Below are positions 8,741-16,970 of a stretch of 64,000 nucleotides of DNA, one piece after another. Origin of the DNA: Kitasatospora herbaricolor. GTDB taxonomy: Bacteria > Actinomycetota > Actinomycetes > Streptomycetales > Streptomycetaceae. The DNA lies in NCBI RefSeq assembly GCF_030813695.1, contig NZ_JAUSVA010000002.1, positions 4,464,001-4,528,000 on the forward strand. The letters run 5' to 3'. The notes under the pieces are model-generated. The model ran no database searches. It saw only the letters and a program-made list of their open reading frames with translations, and had not been told where the DNA came from. The translations under genes and the position numbers were made by a program. Position 1 is the stretch's first letter. Each line of letters begins with the position of its first letter.

Positions 8741-10051
8741 TCAGCCGCGGGTGCCCGCCGGGACCCGCCCCGCGCCGGCCGGTCGGCGCCCCGGCTCCGG
8801 GCCGCGCGTCCCGCTCCGCGTCACACCCCGGGTCCCGCCGGCCCGCGTCCCGCTCCGCCGCCCGCGCGGCCGCTTGGCCGGCCGGAGCAGCACGTACGCC
8901 GTGGAGAGCACCACGAAGGCCAGCCGCACCAGGCCGCAGACCGAATCGGACGGGATCACCAGGGTGCCCCCGTACAGCGCCGCCAGCGCGATCCAGCTCC
9001 ACCACGGGACCAGGCGCTTCTGGCCCACCGCGTCCCAGAGCAGCGTGCCGAGCAGGATCGACGCCGTGTAGTAGGTGTAGACGCTGGGGTCGAACAGGAT
9101 CCGGGCGTTCGCCCCGAGCAGCACCACGGCCGGCCAGCGGCCGCGGAGCACAGCCGCCGTCCCGAGGCCGAGGCCCAGGGCGGCCTGCGCCGGGCGGTCC
9201 CACCACGGGGTCGCCGGGTCGGAGACGCCCAGCCAGCGCAGCGAGGAGGCCGCCTGGTTGGGGATGGTGAACCTGGCGGCGGCGAAGGAGCCGTCGGTGC
9301 CGAGGTAGAACGGCAGCCAGGCGACGGCCACCAGCGCGCACAGCCACAGCGCCGCGCGCCGCCACTGCGGGCGGGGCAGGGCCAGGATCAGCGGGACGAA
9401 CGACAGCGCCCAGGGCTTGGAGTCCACCGCCAGCGCCAGGTGGACGCCGACGGCGGTGGTCCGGCCCCGGCTCAGCGCGTACGCGGCGAGCGTGGTGAAG
9501 AACAGCGCCAGCACGTCGTCCAGGTGCGCGAACCGGACCGAGACCTCCACCCACATCGGGATGAAGGCCAGCCCGGCCACCAGCAGCCGCTGCTGGAGGC
9601 GCCGGTGGTTGGTGCCGGTGCCCAGGTAGTACCAGGCCGCGGTACGGCCGACCAGCACCAACATCACCAGGCCCAGTGCCGACATCGTCGCCTCGGCCAG
9701 CACCTGGCCGACGTGCTCGGGGAAGGGCCCGAACAGTCCGGCCGCCGCCAGGCTCACCGGGCCGATCTGGAGTTCCGGGTGGTGGGCGTAGAGCGAGAGC
9801 CCGCCGCCGGGCTGCTGGTCGAACAGCAGTTGCTCGCCCTGGCGCAGGTAGTGCCAGGAGACGCCGCCGCTGGGCTCGACCAGCAGGAACCAGAGCACCG
9901 TCCAGGCGACCAGCAGGACATGGTGTCTGCGGACCGGCAGGCCCGCGATCCGGCCGGTGGCCGCCTCGTAGTCGCCGGTGGCCCTGGCCGGACTGGCTGT
10001 GCGCACGTGAACCTCTTCCCCGGCCGTCCGGTCGCCCGGGGCCGTCCCCAT
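8741..10051 (-). CDS. Polytopic membrane protein, GT87-like mannosyltransferase family
   Basis: About 436 residues with roughly nine to eleven hydrophobic segments and a basic, Arg/Gly-rich C-terminal tail of ~50 residues. An early loop contains acidic and aromatic residues (YAHHPELQIGP) and the middle has RFAHLDDVLALFF, consistent with polyprenol-phosphate-dependent integral membrane glycosyltransferases (GT-C/GT87). Sugar and acceptor are unknown. Two starts are possible: ATG at 10051, or GTG at 10006 which has a better GAAGAGG element about six bases upstream; the latter removes 15 residues. Confidence 0.65.
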   Translation of the reverse strand: MGTAPGDRTAGEEVHVRTASPARATGDYEAATGRIAGLPVRRHHVLLVAWTVLWFLLVEPSGGVSWHYLRQGEQLLFDQQPGGGLSLYAHHPELQIGPVSLAAAGLFGPFPEHVGQVLAEATMSALGLVMLVLVGRTAAWYYLGTGTNHRRLQQRLLVAGLAFIPMWVEVSVRFAHLDDVLALFFTTLAAYALSRGRTTAVGVHLALAVDSKPWALSFVPLILALPRPQWRRAALWLCALVAVAWLPFYLGTDGSFAAARFTIPNQAASSLRWLGVSDPATPWWDRPAQAALGLGLGTAAVLRGRWPAVVLLGANARILFDPSVYTYYTASILLGTLLWDAVGQKRLVPWWSWIALAALYGGTLVIPSDSVCGLVRLAFVVLSTAYVLLRPAKRPRGRRSGTRAGGTRGVTRSGTRGPEPGRRPAGAGRVPAGTRG

Positions 10052-10135
10052 CGGCCGGTCATCCTAGACCCGCGGGAAGGACGACCGGTGCAGGCCGGGT
10101 GGCGAAGCCGTGGTGGCCCGGGCCCGGCGGGAACG

Positions 10136-10180
10136 CGCGAGCCCCCGCTCCCGGCGGAGGGCCGGGGGCGGGGGCTCGCG
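10136..10180 (-). terminator. Terminator of the LATTG surface-protein gene
   Basis: Arms CGCGAGCCCCCGC and GCGGGGGCTCGCG form a perfect stem with further pairing inside, about 60 bases after the stop at 10240 on the minus strand. Confidence 0.8.
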
Positions 10181-10239
10181 TCAGGCCGGTCCGGGCCCGG
10201 ACGGGTGCGGCCGGGAGCCGGGTCAGCGGTGACCGTGGA

Positions 10240-11370
10240 TCAGCTGTCCTGAGCGGTCTTGCGGCGGCGCAGCACCACGAGGGTGCCGATGCCGGCGGCC
10301 AGGACGGCACCGCCCGCGATGGCGATCGGGGTGCTGTCGCTGCCGCCACCGGTCGTGGCGAGGTCCTTGGCGGCGGCGTCGGCCTTGGCCTTGGCCTTGG
10401 TGACGGCCTCGTCGGTGATCTTCGGCGGGGTGACGGTCGGGGCCTTGACCGGGAAGTCGACCGGCGTCTGGGTGCCGTCCGTGGCGCTGGTGGACGGCGC
10501 CGGGGCGCTGGTCGAGGCCGACGGGCTGGTGGCCGGGGTGGTCGCCGGCGTGGTGGCCGGGGTGGTCGCCGGCGTGGTGGGCGTGCTGGTCTGGGTGGCG
10601 GTGGCCGAGGGGGACGCCGACGTCGAGGGCGACGTGGTGGCGGACGGCGAGGTCGACACGGTGGCGCTCGGGCTCGGGCTGGTGCTCGGCTTCGTGGTGC
10701 TCGCGCTGGGGCTCGGGACCGGCTTCGGGGCCTTGATGGTGAAGCCCGCGCCCTTGATCTGGTCGCAGGACCAGACGCCGTCGCCGTTCGCCTCGTGGGT
10801 GGTGTCGTCCAGCTCGGCGGAGACCACGACCGGGACCACGGCGGCCTTGCCGAGCGGAGCGTCCTTGGTGAAGGAGACCCGGACCTTGATGGTCACGCTG
10901 GTGCCCTTGCCGACGAAGAGCACGCTGTCGTCGGTGAGCTCGCCCTCCGGGGTCAGCGAGGCGAGGGCGGTCAGCCCGGCGTCGTCGCCGCTGCCGTCGA
11001 CGCCGGGCGGCGGGACGGTCGGGATCCAGGCGGTGGTCTTGGGGAGCTGGTACTCGGCCTTGAAGTCGTCCGCGCGCAGCTTGCCCTTGTTGTCCTTGAA
11101 CTTGAGCAGCGGCACGAAGGCGAAGTCGTGCGCCGTGGCGTTGTCGATCGTGAAGGTGAACTCACGGGCCTCGCCACCGGCGAAGAACTCGTTCGGGACG
11201 CCCTTCACGGACAGGTCGAGGATCTTGTGGGCCGCCTTGTCGGCCTTGGCCGCGGCGGTGGCCGACGGGGAGGCGCTGCCGACGGCGAGCGCGCCCTGCG
11301 CACCGCCCAGCACGATCGAGGAGGCGAGCGCGACGGAACCCGCGAGGGCGAGACTACGACGAATGGACAA
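10240..11370 (-). CDS. Secreted surface protein with LAxTG sortase signal
   Basis: A 376-residue exported protein: signal peptide at 1-29 (SIRRSLALAGSVALASSIVL), an extracellular beta-rich domain of ~180 residues, a long Ser/Thr/Pro spacer including PATT repeats (about 215-305), then the sorting motif LATTG, a hydrophobic helix and the positive tail RRRKTAQDS. LAxTG is the motif recognised by class E sortases of streptomycetes, so it is probably covalently linked to the cell wall. No sortase gene is nearby. The domain's function is not recognised. A second LAxTG protein lies at 20845-22506. Confidence 0.8.
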   Translation of the reverse strand: MSIRRSLALAGSVALASSIVLGGAQGALAVGSASPSATAAAKADKAAHKILDLSVKGVPNEFFAGGEAREFTFTIDNATAHDFAFVPLLKFKDNKGKLRADDFKAEYQLPKTTAWIPTVPPPGVDGSGDDAGLTALASLTPEGELTDDSVLFVGKGTSVTIKVRVSFTKDAPLGKAAVVPVVVSAELDDTTHEANGDGVWSCDQIKGAGFTIKAPKPVPSPSASTTKPSTSPSPSATVSTSPSATTSPSTSASPSATATQTSTPTTPATTPATTPATTPATSPSASTSAPAPSTSATDGTQTPVDFPVKAPTVTPPKITDEAVTKAKAKADAAAKDLATTGGGSDSTPIAIAGGAVLAAGIGTLVVLRRRKTAQDS

Positions 11371-11781
11371 AGCGATACCTCACGAAGAAGTCCGGGTCGT
11401 CCCGGAGGGCGCGGCTCGGATCCGCCGCCGTGCAGCAGAGCCCCCGCGAAGCTGAAGTCCGACGGACGATACCGAAAGATCCGTGCGATTCGGTAGCCGG
11501 ATACCATCTTGTGCCCAGCAACGGGAGAATCGGTGTCCGTTTGAGGCAAGTCCGTCACCGCACAAGGCTTTTGTCCCAGGGTTTAGACGGCCCGAAAGCA
11601 CCACGGCACGCCCCCCGCGAGCGCCGGGCACCGGGGAGTTCGAACGTACACGCCCTTCACCGCGTCAGATTTCCTGGGCGCCGTCAATCGGCCGTCCCAA
11701 TTCCGCTTTGCACACGACAATGATCATTTACCCGGCGCGGGACCGCGAACCGGCCCGCAGGGGGCCGGCCCGGACAAGGCG
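11371..11781 (-). promoter_or_regulatory. Long leader/promoter region of the LATTG gene
   Basis: A 411-base gene-free stretch, more AT-rich than its surroundings around 11460-11580 and 11690-11730. It contains a 7-bp dyad TACCGAA...TTCGGTA at 11470-11495. The length suggests a promoter plus an untranslated leader for the minus-strand surface-protein gene, but no known riboswitch was identified. Confidence 0.35.
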
Positions 11782-12666
11782 TCAGTCCGGCAACCCCGCC
11801 CGGCGGCGGGCGACGGCGGCGACGGCCGCCCAGTCCTTCTCACCGTCACCGTGGGCCAGCGCGTCCAGGAAGGCGTCGCGCAGCACGCTCCCGAACGGCA
11901 GCGGGACGTTGCGCGCCTCCCCCGCCGACAGTGCCAGCCCGACGTCCTTCAGGCCCAGCGGCAGCCGGAACCCGGCCGGCTCGTAGCGGCGCTCGGCGAC
12001 CATCGACCCGTAGCCCGAGTAGACCGGGCCGGGGAACAGCGTCCCGGTCAGCATCTCGATCAGGTCGGTCGGCCGCACGCCGTTCGCCTCCGCGAGGCTG
12101 CAGGCCTCGGCCATCGACTCGATGGCGCAGGCCAGCAGGAAGTTGGCGCTGATCTTGGCGGTGTTGGCCTGCGCCGGCCGGTCACCGAAGTGCCAGGTCC
12201 GGCGGCCCATCGCGGCCAGCAGCGGCCCGACCCGCTCCAACTGCGCCGCCTCACCGGCCGCCAGGACGTTGAGCTCCCCCGCCGCCGCCACGCCGGGCCG
12301 GCCGAGGACGGGAGCGGCGACGTACCCGATGCCGTGCTCGGCGTGCAGCGCCGTGGCGCGCTCGGCGAGCGCCACCGAGACCGTCGCCATGTTGACGTGC
12401 ACCCCGGCGCGGGCCCCGGCGAGCAGCGCACCGTCCAGCAGCAGGGCCTCGACCGTCCGGTCGTCGGGCAGCATCGAGACCACGGCCTCGCTGTCGTAGA
12501 CCTCGCCGAGGTCGGCGGCCGCCGTGGCGCCCTTCGCCACCAGCTCCTCCACCGGCCCGGGCGAGCGGTTCCAGACCCGCACCGGGTGGCCGGCCGCGAG
12601 CAGGTTGGCGGCCATGCCCCGGCCCATCGCCCCGAGGCCCACGAATCCGACCGTCATCACCGACAT
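11782..12666 (-). CDS. NAD(P)-dependent oxidoreductase, beta-hydroxyacid dehydrogenase family
   Basis: A 294-residue enzyme. The N-terminal Rossmann domain begins VGFVGLGAMGRGMAANLLAA (dinucleotide-binding GxGxxG) and the C-terminal all-alpha domain contains the conserved catalytic lysine in QANTAKISANFLLA. Members include 3-hydroxyisobutyrate and tartronate-semialdehyde dehydrogenases and imine reductases. The substrate cannot be told from sequence. ATG at 12666 is used; a second Met four codons in is an alternative start. It stands alone. Confidence 0.85.
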   Translation of the reverse strand: MSVMTVGFVGLGAMGRGMAANLLAAGHPVRVWNRSPGPVEELVAKGATAAADLGEVYDSEAVVSMLPDDRTVEALLLDGALLAGARAGVHVNMATVSVALAERATALHAEHGIGYVAAPVLGRPGVAAAGELNVLAAGEAAQLERVGPLLAAMGRRTWHFGDRPAQANTAKISANFLLACAIESMAEACSLAEANGVRPTDLIEMLTGTLFPGPVYSGYGSMVAERRYEPAGFRLPLGLKDVGLALSAGEARNVPLPFGSVLRDAFLDALAHGDGEKDWAAVAAVARRRAGLPD

Positions 12667-12801
12667 GGCTGACTCCCTGCTTCCCGTCGCTTCCCGTCGC
12701 GGTGGCCCGCGACCTCCGACCCTAGGCCGTGTCCGACCGTTCGGGGCGGATCAGCGCGCGGCGAGGCCGAGTTGACGCGGGTCGCGGGGCGGCCGGCGAG
12801 G

Positions 12802-13233
12802 TCAGCGGGCCGCGGCGGCGACGGGCGACCGGCCGTGCTCCCGGGCCCGGGCACCGGCGGCCAGTGCGGCCAGGACCCGCCCGCGCAGCAGCTCGTACTC
12901 GCCCTGCAGCCGGCCCGGCCGCTCCGGCCGGGCGACGGGCCGGCCCGGGCCGACCTGCTCGCAGGCGTCGAACTGCTCACGGGTGAGGTCGATCTCCACC
13001 CCGCCGCCGAAGCGGTTCCACCAGTGCAGGTCGGTCCGGACGCCGTCGACGTGCACCTCGCCCATCATCAGCTCACCGCCGAGCAGGTCGTTCAGCACCA
13101 TCGCGACCACACCGCACTGCCCGCGCGCGGGATTGCCCGGATGCCACCGGCCCAGGTCCTCGGGCGCACAGGTGTCGACGCCCCAGGAGGAGCGGATCGC
13201 GCGTTCGATGTCGATGAGGGTCCACGGCGTCAT
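12802..13233 (-). CDS. YunG-like family protein
   Basis: A 143-residue small cytoplasmic protein with the arrangement seen in YunG-type proteins: IRSSWGVDTCAPEDLGRWHP, then NPARGQCGVVAMVLNDLLGG, then HWWNRFGGGVEIDLTREQF. A conserved Cys (GQCGVVA) and a His recall papain-like or transglutaminase-like folds, but biochemical function is not established. ATG at 13233 was preferred to the upstream 13263 because it starts directly before the conserved domain. Family recognition is from memory. Confidence 0.65.
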   Translation of the reverse strand: MTPWTLIDIERAIRSSWGVDTCAPEDLGRWHPGNPARGQCGVVAMVLNDLLGGELMMGEVHVDGVRTDLHWWNRFGGGVEIDLTREQFDACEQVGPGRPVARPERPGRLQGEYELLRGRVLAALAAGARAREHGRSPVAAAAR

Positions 13234-13395
13234 GCCCGGAAGCCTGCCACGCGGCACCGACAATCGGCGGCCGCCACCGGCCGGTGGCGGCGCGGGGTCA
13301 CGCCGACGGCCCCGGGCGGGTCCGGCGGACGCACGGGACGACAGCCCGGGGAACGCACGGAAGGGCGGCCCCGGGCGGGCGGGGCGGGACGGCCG

Positions 13396-13821
13396 TCAGT
13401 GGGCGACGCCCGACTCGGCCGTCACCTTCTCGATCCGCACCCGCACCAGCAGCTCGCCGGGCACGCCGTTGCGCGCGCCGTACTGCTCGGCGAGTTCCTC
13501 ACCCATGTAGCGGGCGGCGATCCGGGTGGCCCAGGCGCGGACCTCCGGAAGGTCCTCGCTCAGCGTGGCCGTGCCCTGCACCAGCACGAAGGAGAACGGC
13601 GGCCGGTCGTCGTCCACGCAGAGCATCACCCGGCCGTCGCGGGCCAGGGTGCGGCCCTTGACGGTGCCGCTCCCGGTGTTGAGGACGATGTCGTCCCCGT
13701 CCAGCAGGAACCACACCGGGGCGACGTGCGGGCGCCCGTCGGCGCGGGTGGTGGCGAGCTTGGCGGTGCGGGTGCCGGCTGCGAGGAACGCGCGCCACTC
13801 GGGTTCGGTCATGGATGCCAT
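13396..13821 (-). CDS. PPOX-class split beta-barrel flavin/F420-dependent oxidoreductase
   Basis: A 141-residue protein of the pyridoxamine-5'-phosphate-oxidase-like fold. Landmarks are FLAAGTRTAKLATTRADGRP and HVAPVWFLLDGDDIVLNTG near the N-terminus and a VKGRTLARDGRVMLCVDDD strand pair. Actinomycete members of this size often use F420 or FMN. Starts at 13830, 13821 and 13812 are possible; 13821 has AGGA eight bases upstream. Physiological substrate unknown. Confidence 0.8.
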   Translation of the reverse strand: MASMTEPEWRAFLAAGTRTAKLATTRADGRPHVAPVWFLLDGDDIVLNTGSGTVKGRTLARDGRVMLCVDDDRPPFSFVLVQGTATLSEDLPEVRAWATRIAARYMGEELAEQYGARNGVPGELLVRVRIEKVTAESGVAH

Positions 13822-13906
13822 GCCGACCATCCTGCTGGATCACCCCGCCCGTCCGCCGCCCGACGGGCCGGCCGCCCGGGCCGGGCGGCCGGGCGGCGAG
13901 GGCGGG

Positions 13907-14467
13907 TCACTTGCCGAGCGCCGCCACACCGGCCTGCGCGAACTGCTCGTCCAGGTCGCCGCTGGGGGCACCGGCCACGCCGATCGCCGCGATCGGGGCG
14001 CCCTTGGCCTGCACGGGCGCGCCACCGGCGAGGAACAGCGTGCCGGGGATGTCCTTCAGGTTGGGGGCCTGCGCGAGGCGCTTCGCCAGCTCGGAGGTCG
14101 GGGCGTTCCAGGAGACGGCGGTGAAGGCCTTGCGCTCGGCGGAGACCGGGGACTGCGGGCCTGCGCCGTCGCCCTTGAGCAGCACCCGCGTGATGCCGTC
14201 CCGGTCGACGACCGCGACCGAGACGTGCTGGCCGGCCTTGGCGGCGGCGTCCAGGGTGGCCTGCGCCGCCTTGGTGGCGGCCTCGACGGTCAGCTCGGTG
14301 GTCTCGGTCAGGTTCTTGTTCTGGGGGTCGGCCTTCGCCGCAGCCTGCACGGCCGGGGTCTGCGCGGTGTCCGCGCTGGCCGAGACGGCGCCGAGCGTGC
14401 CGGCACCGAGGGCGGCCGCCGCGACGGCACCGGTCAGTACCCGGGTGCGCATGCTGATCTTCTTCAT
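13907..14467 (-). CDS. hbpS: Secreted haem-binding protein HbpS (GlcG/HbpS family)
   Basis: A 186-residue exported protein: basic N-terminus MKKISMRTR plus hydrophobic signal segment ending around ASADTA, then a GlcG/HbpS domain (LTVEATKAAQATLDAAAKAG, VSVAVVDRDGITRVLLKGDG, AGGAPVQAKGAPIAAIGVAG). In S. reticuli HbpS senses and degrades haem and modulates the SenS kinase. The divergent senS- and senR-like genes beside it match that known trio, which strengthens the call. ATG at 14467 places the signal peptide at the start. Confidence 0.82.
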   Translation of the reverse strand: MKKISMRTRVLTGAVAAAALGAGTLGAVSASADTAQTPAVQAAAKADPQNKNLTETTELTVEAATKAAQATLDAAAKAGQHVSVAVVDRDGITRVLLKGDGAGPQSPVSAERKAFTAVSWNAPTSELAKRLAQAPNLKDIPGTLFLAGGAPVQAKGAPIAAIGVAGAPSGDLDEQFAQAGVAALGK

Positions 14468-14858
14468 GGTCCAGCTCCTCGTCGGATCGGCCGGAGCCCG
14501 ACGGCTCCTGCTCTGCTTCGATCCTCCGGCCGCGTCCGGCCGCGCCGGGTCGGCGTTCCGGCCCGCTCGGCGACGCATGATGGTGGACGACGGGGTCAAC
14601 CGATCGGCTGATGCGCGGGTGGGCCGGGCGGGTCAGGATCGAGGTGTCGGCGCAGGTCGGAGCCGTGGCCGGGCCCCGGTCACCGGGCCGCCGGTCCGTC
14701 ACCGGGCAACCGGCCCGGCGCCGGCGTCCACCCCGCCGGGCCCGGACGGAGCAGGACGGAGCAGGACGGGTCCGCGCAGGGCCGGCCCGCGCAGAACAAG
14801 CCCCAGCAGGACGGGTCCGAGCAGGACGAGCCCGCCCCCGCAGCAGGAGGAGCCCCAG
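14468..14858. promoter_or_regulatory. Divergent hbpS/senS control region
   Basis: A 391-base gene-free interval. Around 14745-14835 it contains imperfect copies of a purine-rich unit, GAGCAGGACG or GACGGGTCCG. No clean dyad was found. By position it must carry the promoters of both hbpS and the sensor-kinase gene. Confidence 0.4.
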
Positions 14859-16160
14859 GTGCAGCACCCCCGCCGTCCCGGCACCGACCCGGACGCGGGC
14901 TGGCTCGCGGCCGTGCTGGACTCCGCCTTCCTGCTCCTGCTCGCCGCCTCGCTGGTCCGCTACCTGAGCCACCACCCGGGCAATCCGCGGGTGCCCTGGG
15001 TGCTCGGCCTGAGCGCCGCACTCGCCGTCGCGCAGCCGGCCGGTTCCTGGCTGCTCCGCACCCGGCCGGCCGCCACCGGACGCGGCACGGCACCGCACCC
15101 GGACGCTTCGGGTACGCGATCCGACGCGCGGGCCGGCACGCGGGCCGCCGCGGACGCCGACCGGCTCGCCGCGCGCCGGCGGCTGCTCCCGCTCACCGCC
15201 GTGGTGGCGCTCTGGGTGGTGCTGGTCCTGCTCGCACCGAGCTTCGCCTGGTGCGCCGTCCCGCTCGTCTACACCGCCCTGCGCGCCCTCCCGGCCCGGG
15301 CCGCGATCCCCTTGGTGGCGGCGCTCACCGCGCTGGTGGTGGTCGCCCAGGCGCGGCTCGCCCACACCCTGGACCCGACGCAGCTGCTGGTCCCGCCCGC
15401 GGTGGCCGCCCTGGCCACCGCCGTCTTCCTGTACATGGAGCGGCAGGCCGCCCGGCAGCGGGCCCTGATCGACGACCTGGTCCGCACCCGGCGCGAACTC
15501 GCCGCCACCGAGCGCCGCGAGGGCACGCTGGCCGAGCGCGAGCGGCTCGCCATGGAGATCCACGACACCCTCGCCCAGGGCCTGTCCAGCCAGCAGATGC
15601 TGCTGCAGGCCGCCGACCGCACCTGGGAGAGCGACCCCTCGACCGCCCGCGGCCATGTCCGGACCGCCGGTTCGGTGGCCGCCCGCAACCTGGCCGAGGC
15701 CCGCCGCTTCGTCCACGATCTCGCCCCGGCCGAACTCGCCGACGGCCGGACCCTCGACCAGGCACTGCGGGCCCTCGCCGAGCGGGAGTCCGGGGAGAGC
15801 GGCCTGCCCGTTCGCTTCCTGCTGGACGGCGTGCCCGTGCCGCTGCCGGCCGCCGCCCAGTCCGCGCTGCTGCGGATCGCGCAGGGCGCGCTGGCCAACA
15901 TCCGGGAGCACGCCGCCGCGACGGCCGCCGCGCTGACCCTCTCCTACCTGGGCGACCAGGTGGTGCTCGACATCGCCGACAACGGCCTGGGCTTCACCCC
16001 GCCCGCCGAGGGCACCGGACCGGACGGCCCGACCGGCCGCGGCCACGGGCTCCCGGCGATGCGCGCCCGGCTGCGCCGGTTCGGTGGCACGCTGACCGTG
16101 GAGAGCTCCCCCGGCGAGGGCACCGTGGTGTCCGCCGCGATCCCGCTCGACACCGCATGA
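14859..16160 (+). CDS. senS: Sensor histidine kinase, SenS-like
   Basis: A 433-residue membrane histidine kinase. About five hydrophobic segments occupy residues 15-195, followed by a HisKA_3 dimerisation domain with the phospho-acceptor His at about 235 (RERLAMEIHDTLAQGLSS) and an HATPase domain (VLDIADNGLGF, GRGHGLPAMRARL). GTG at 14859 was chosen because AGGAGG lies eight bases upstream; the frame is open much further 5'. Topology and neighbouring hbpS fit SenS, which responds to haem or redox stress. It forms an operon with the response regulator. Confidence 0.85.
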   Translation: MQHPRRPGTDPDAGWLAAVLDSAFLLLLAASLVRYLSHHPGNPRVPWVLGLSAALAVAQPAGSWLLRTRPAATGRGTAPHPDASGTRSDARAGTRAAADADRLAARRRLLPLTAVVALWVVLVLLAPSFAWCAVPLVYTALRALPARAAIPLVAALTALVVVAQARLAHTLDPTQLLVPPAVAALATAVFLYMERQAARQRALIDDLVRTRRELAATERREGTLAERERLAMEIHDTLAQGLSSQQMLLQAADRTWESDPSTARGHVRTAGSVAARNLAEARRFVHDLAPAELADGRTLDQALRALAERESGESGLPVRFLLDGVPVPLPAAAQSALLRIAQGALANIREHAAATAAALTLSYLGDQVVLDIADNGLGFTPPAEGTGPDGPTGRGHGLPAMRARLRRFGGTLTVESSPGEGTVVSAAIPLDTA

Positions 16161-16261
16161 CACCGGCGGCCGGCCACCCGGAAGGCGCCCCGCCCCCGAA
16201 CCCGGCGCCCGGAAACCCGACGCCCTCGACGCCCCCGACGCCGCATGACCCTGGAGGCCGC

Positions 16262-16891
16262 ATGACTCCGCCCGTACGCCTGCTGGTCTGCGACGACCAC
16301 GCCGTGGTGCGCGCCGGGCTGCTGGCGCTGCTCGCCAGCGCGGGCGACATCGAGGTGGTCGGCGAGGCCAGCAGCGGCGAGGAGGCCGTCGCCCTGGCGG
16401 CAAAGCTCCACCCGCAGGTCGTCCTGATGGACCTGCAGCTGGGCGCGGGCATCGACGGGGTGGAGGCCACCCGCCGGATCAGCGGCGGCCCCGGCGCGCC
16501 GCACGTCCTGGTCCTCACCACGTACGACACGGACGCCGACATCACCCGGGCGATCGGCGCCGGCGCCACCGGCTACCTGCTCAAGGCCGAGCGGCCGGAG
16601 GAGCTGTTCGCCGCCGTGCACGCCGCCGCCCGGGGCCGCACCACCCTCTCGCCACCGGTCGCCTCCCGGGTGATGGCGCAGATGCGCGCGCCCGCGCCGC
16701 AGCTGACCGACCGCGAGCAGGACATCCTGGCCCAGCTCGCCCAGGGCCTGGGCAACCGCGAGATCGCCCGGGCGCTGTTCATCAGCGAGGCCACCGTGAA
16801 GACCCACCTCGGCCGGATCTACGACAAGCTGGGCGTGGACACCCGGGCCGGCGCGGTGGCCGCCGCCAAGGAGCGCCGGCTGATCCGCTGA
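16262..16891 (+). CDS. senR: NarL/LuxR-type response regulator, SenR-like
   Basis: A 209-residue two-component regulator. Receiver domain: acidic pair CDDH at 10-13, phospho-acceptor Asp57 in VVLMDLQLG, and the conserved Lys in GYLLKAE. C-terminal LuxR helix-turn-helix: LTDREQDILAQLAQGLGNRE and ISEATVKTHLGRIYDKLGV. ATG at 16262 is preceded by GGAGG; an upstream in-frame ATG at 16158 overlaps the senS stop and would add a Pro-rich extension. In S. reticuli SenR activates the catalase-peroxidase and hbpS genes. Confidence 0.87.
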   Translation: MTPPVRLLVCDDHAVVRAGLLALLASAGDIEVVGEASSGEEAVALAAKLHPQVVLMDLQLGAGIDGVEATRRISGGPGAPHVLVLTTYDTDADITRAIGAGATGYLLKAERPEELFAAVHAAARGRTTLSPPVASRVMAQMRAPAPQLTDREQDILAQLAQGLGNREIARALFISEATVKTHLGRIYDKLGVDTRAGAVAAAKERRLIR

Positions 16892-16896
16892 GGCGG

Positions 16897-16921
16897 GCCG
16901 CCCAAGGCCTGGACGGGCGGC
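16897..16921. terminator. Hairpin between convergent senR and sigma-factor genes
   Basis: Seven-base arms GCCGCCC and GGGCGGC pair across an 11-base loop, starting six bases after the senR stop. Similar hairpin potential continues toward 16970. Confidence 0.55.
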
Positions 16922-16970
16922 GGGGGCCGCGGACAGCTCGACGGCGGCGGCCGGGCGACGGCGGCGGCCG

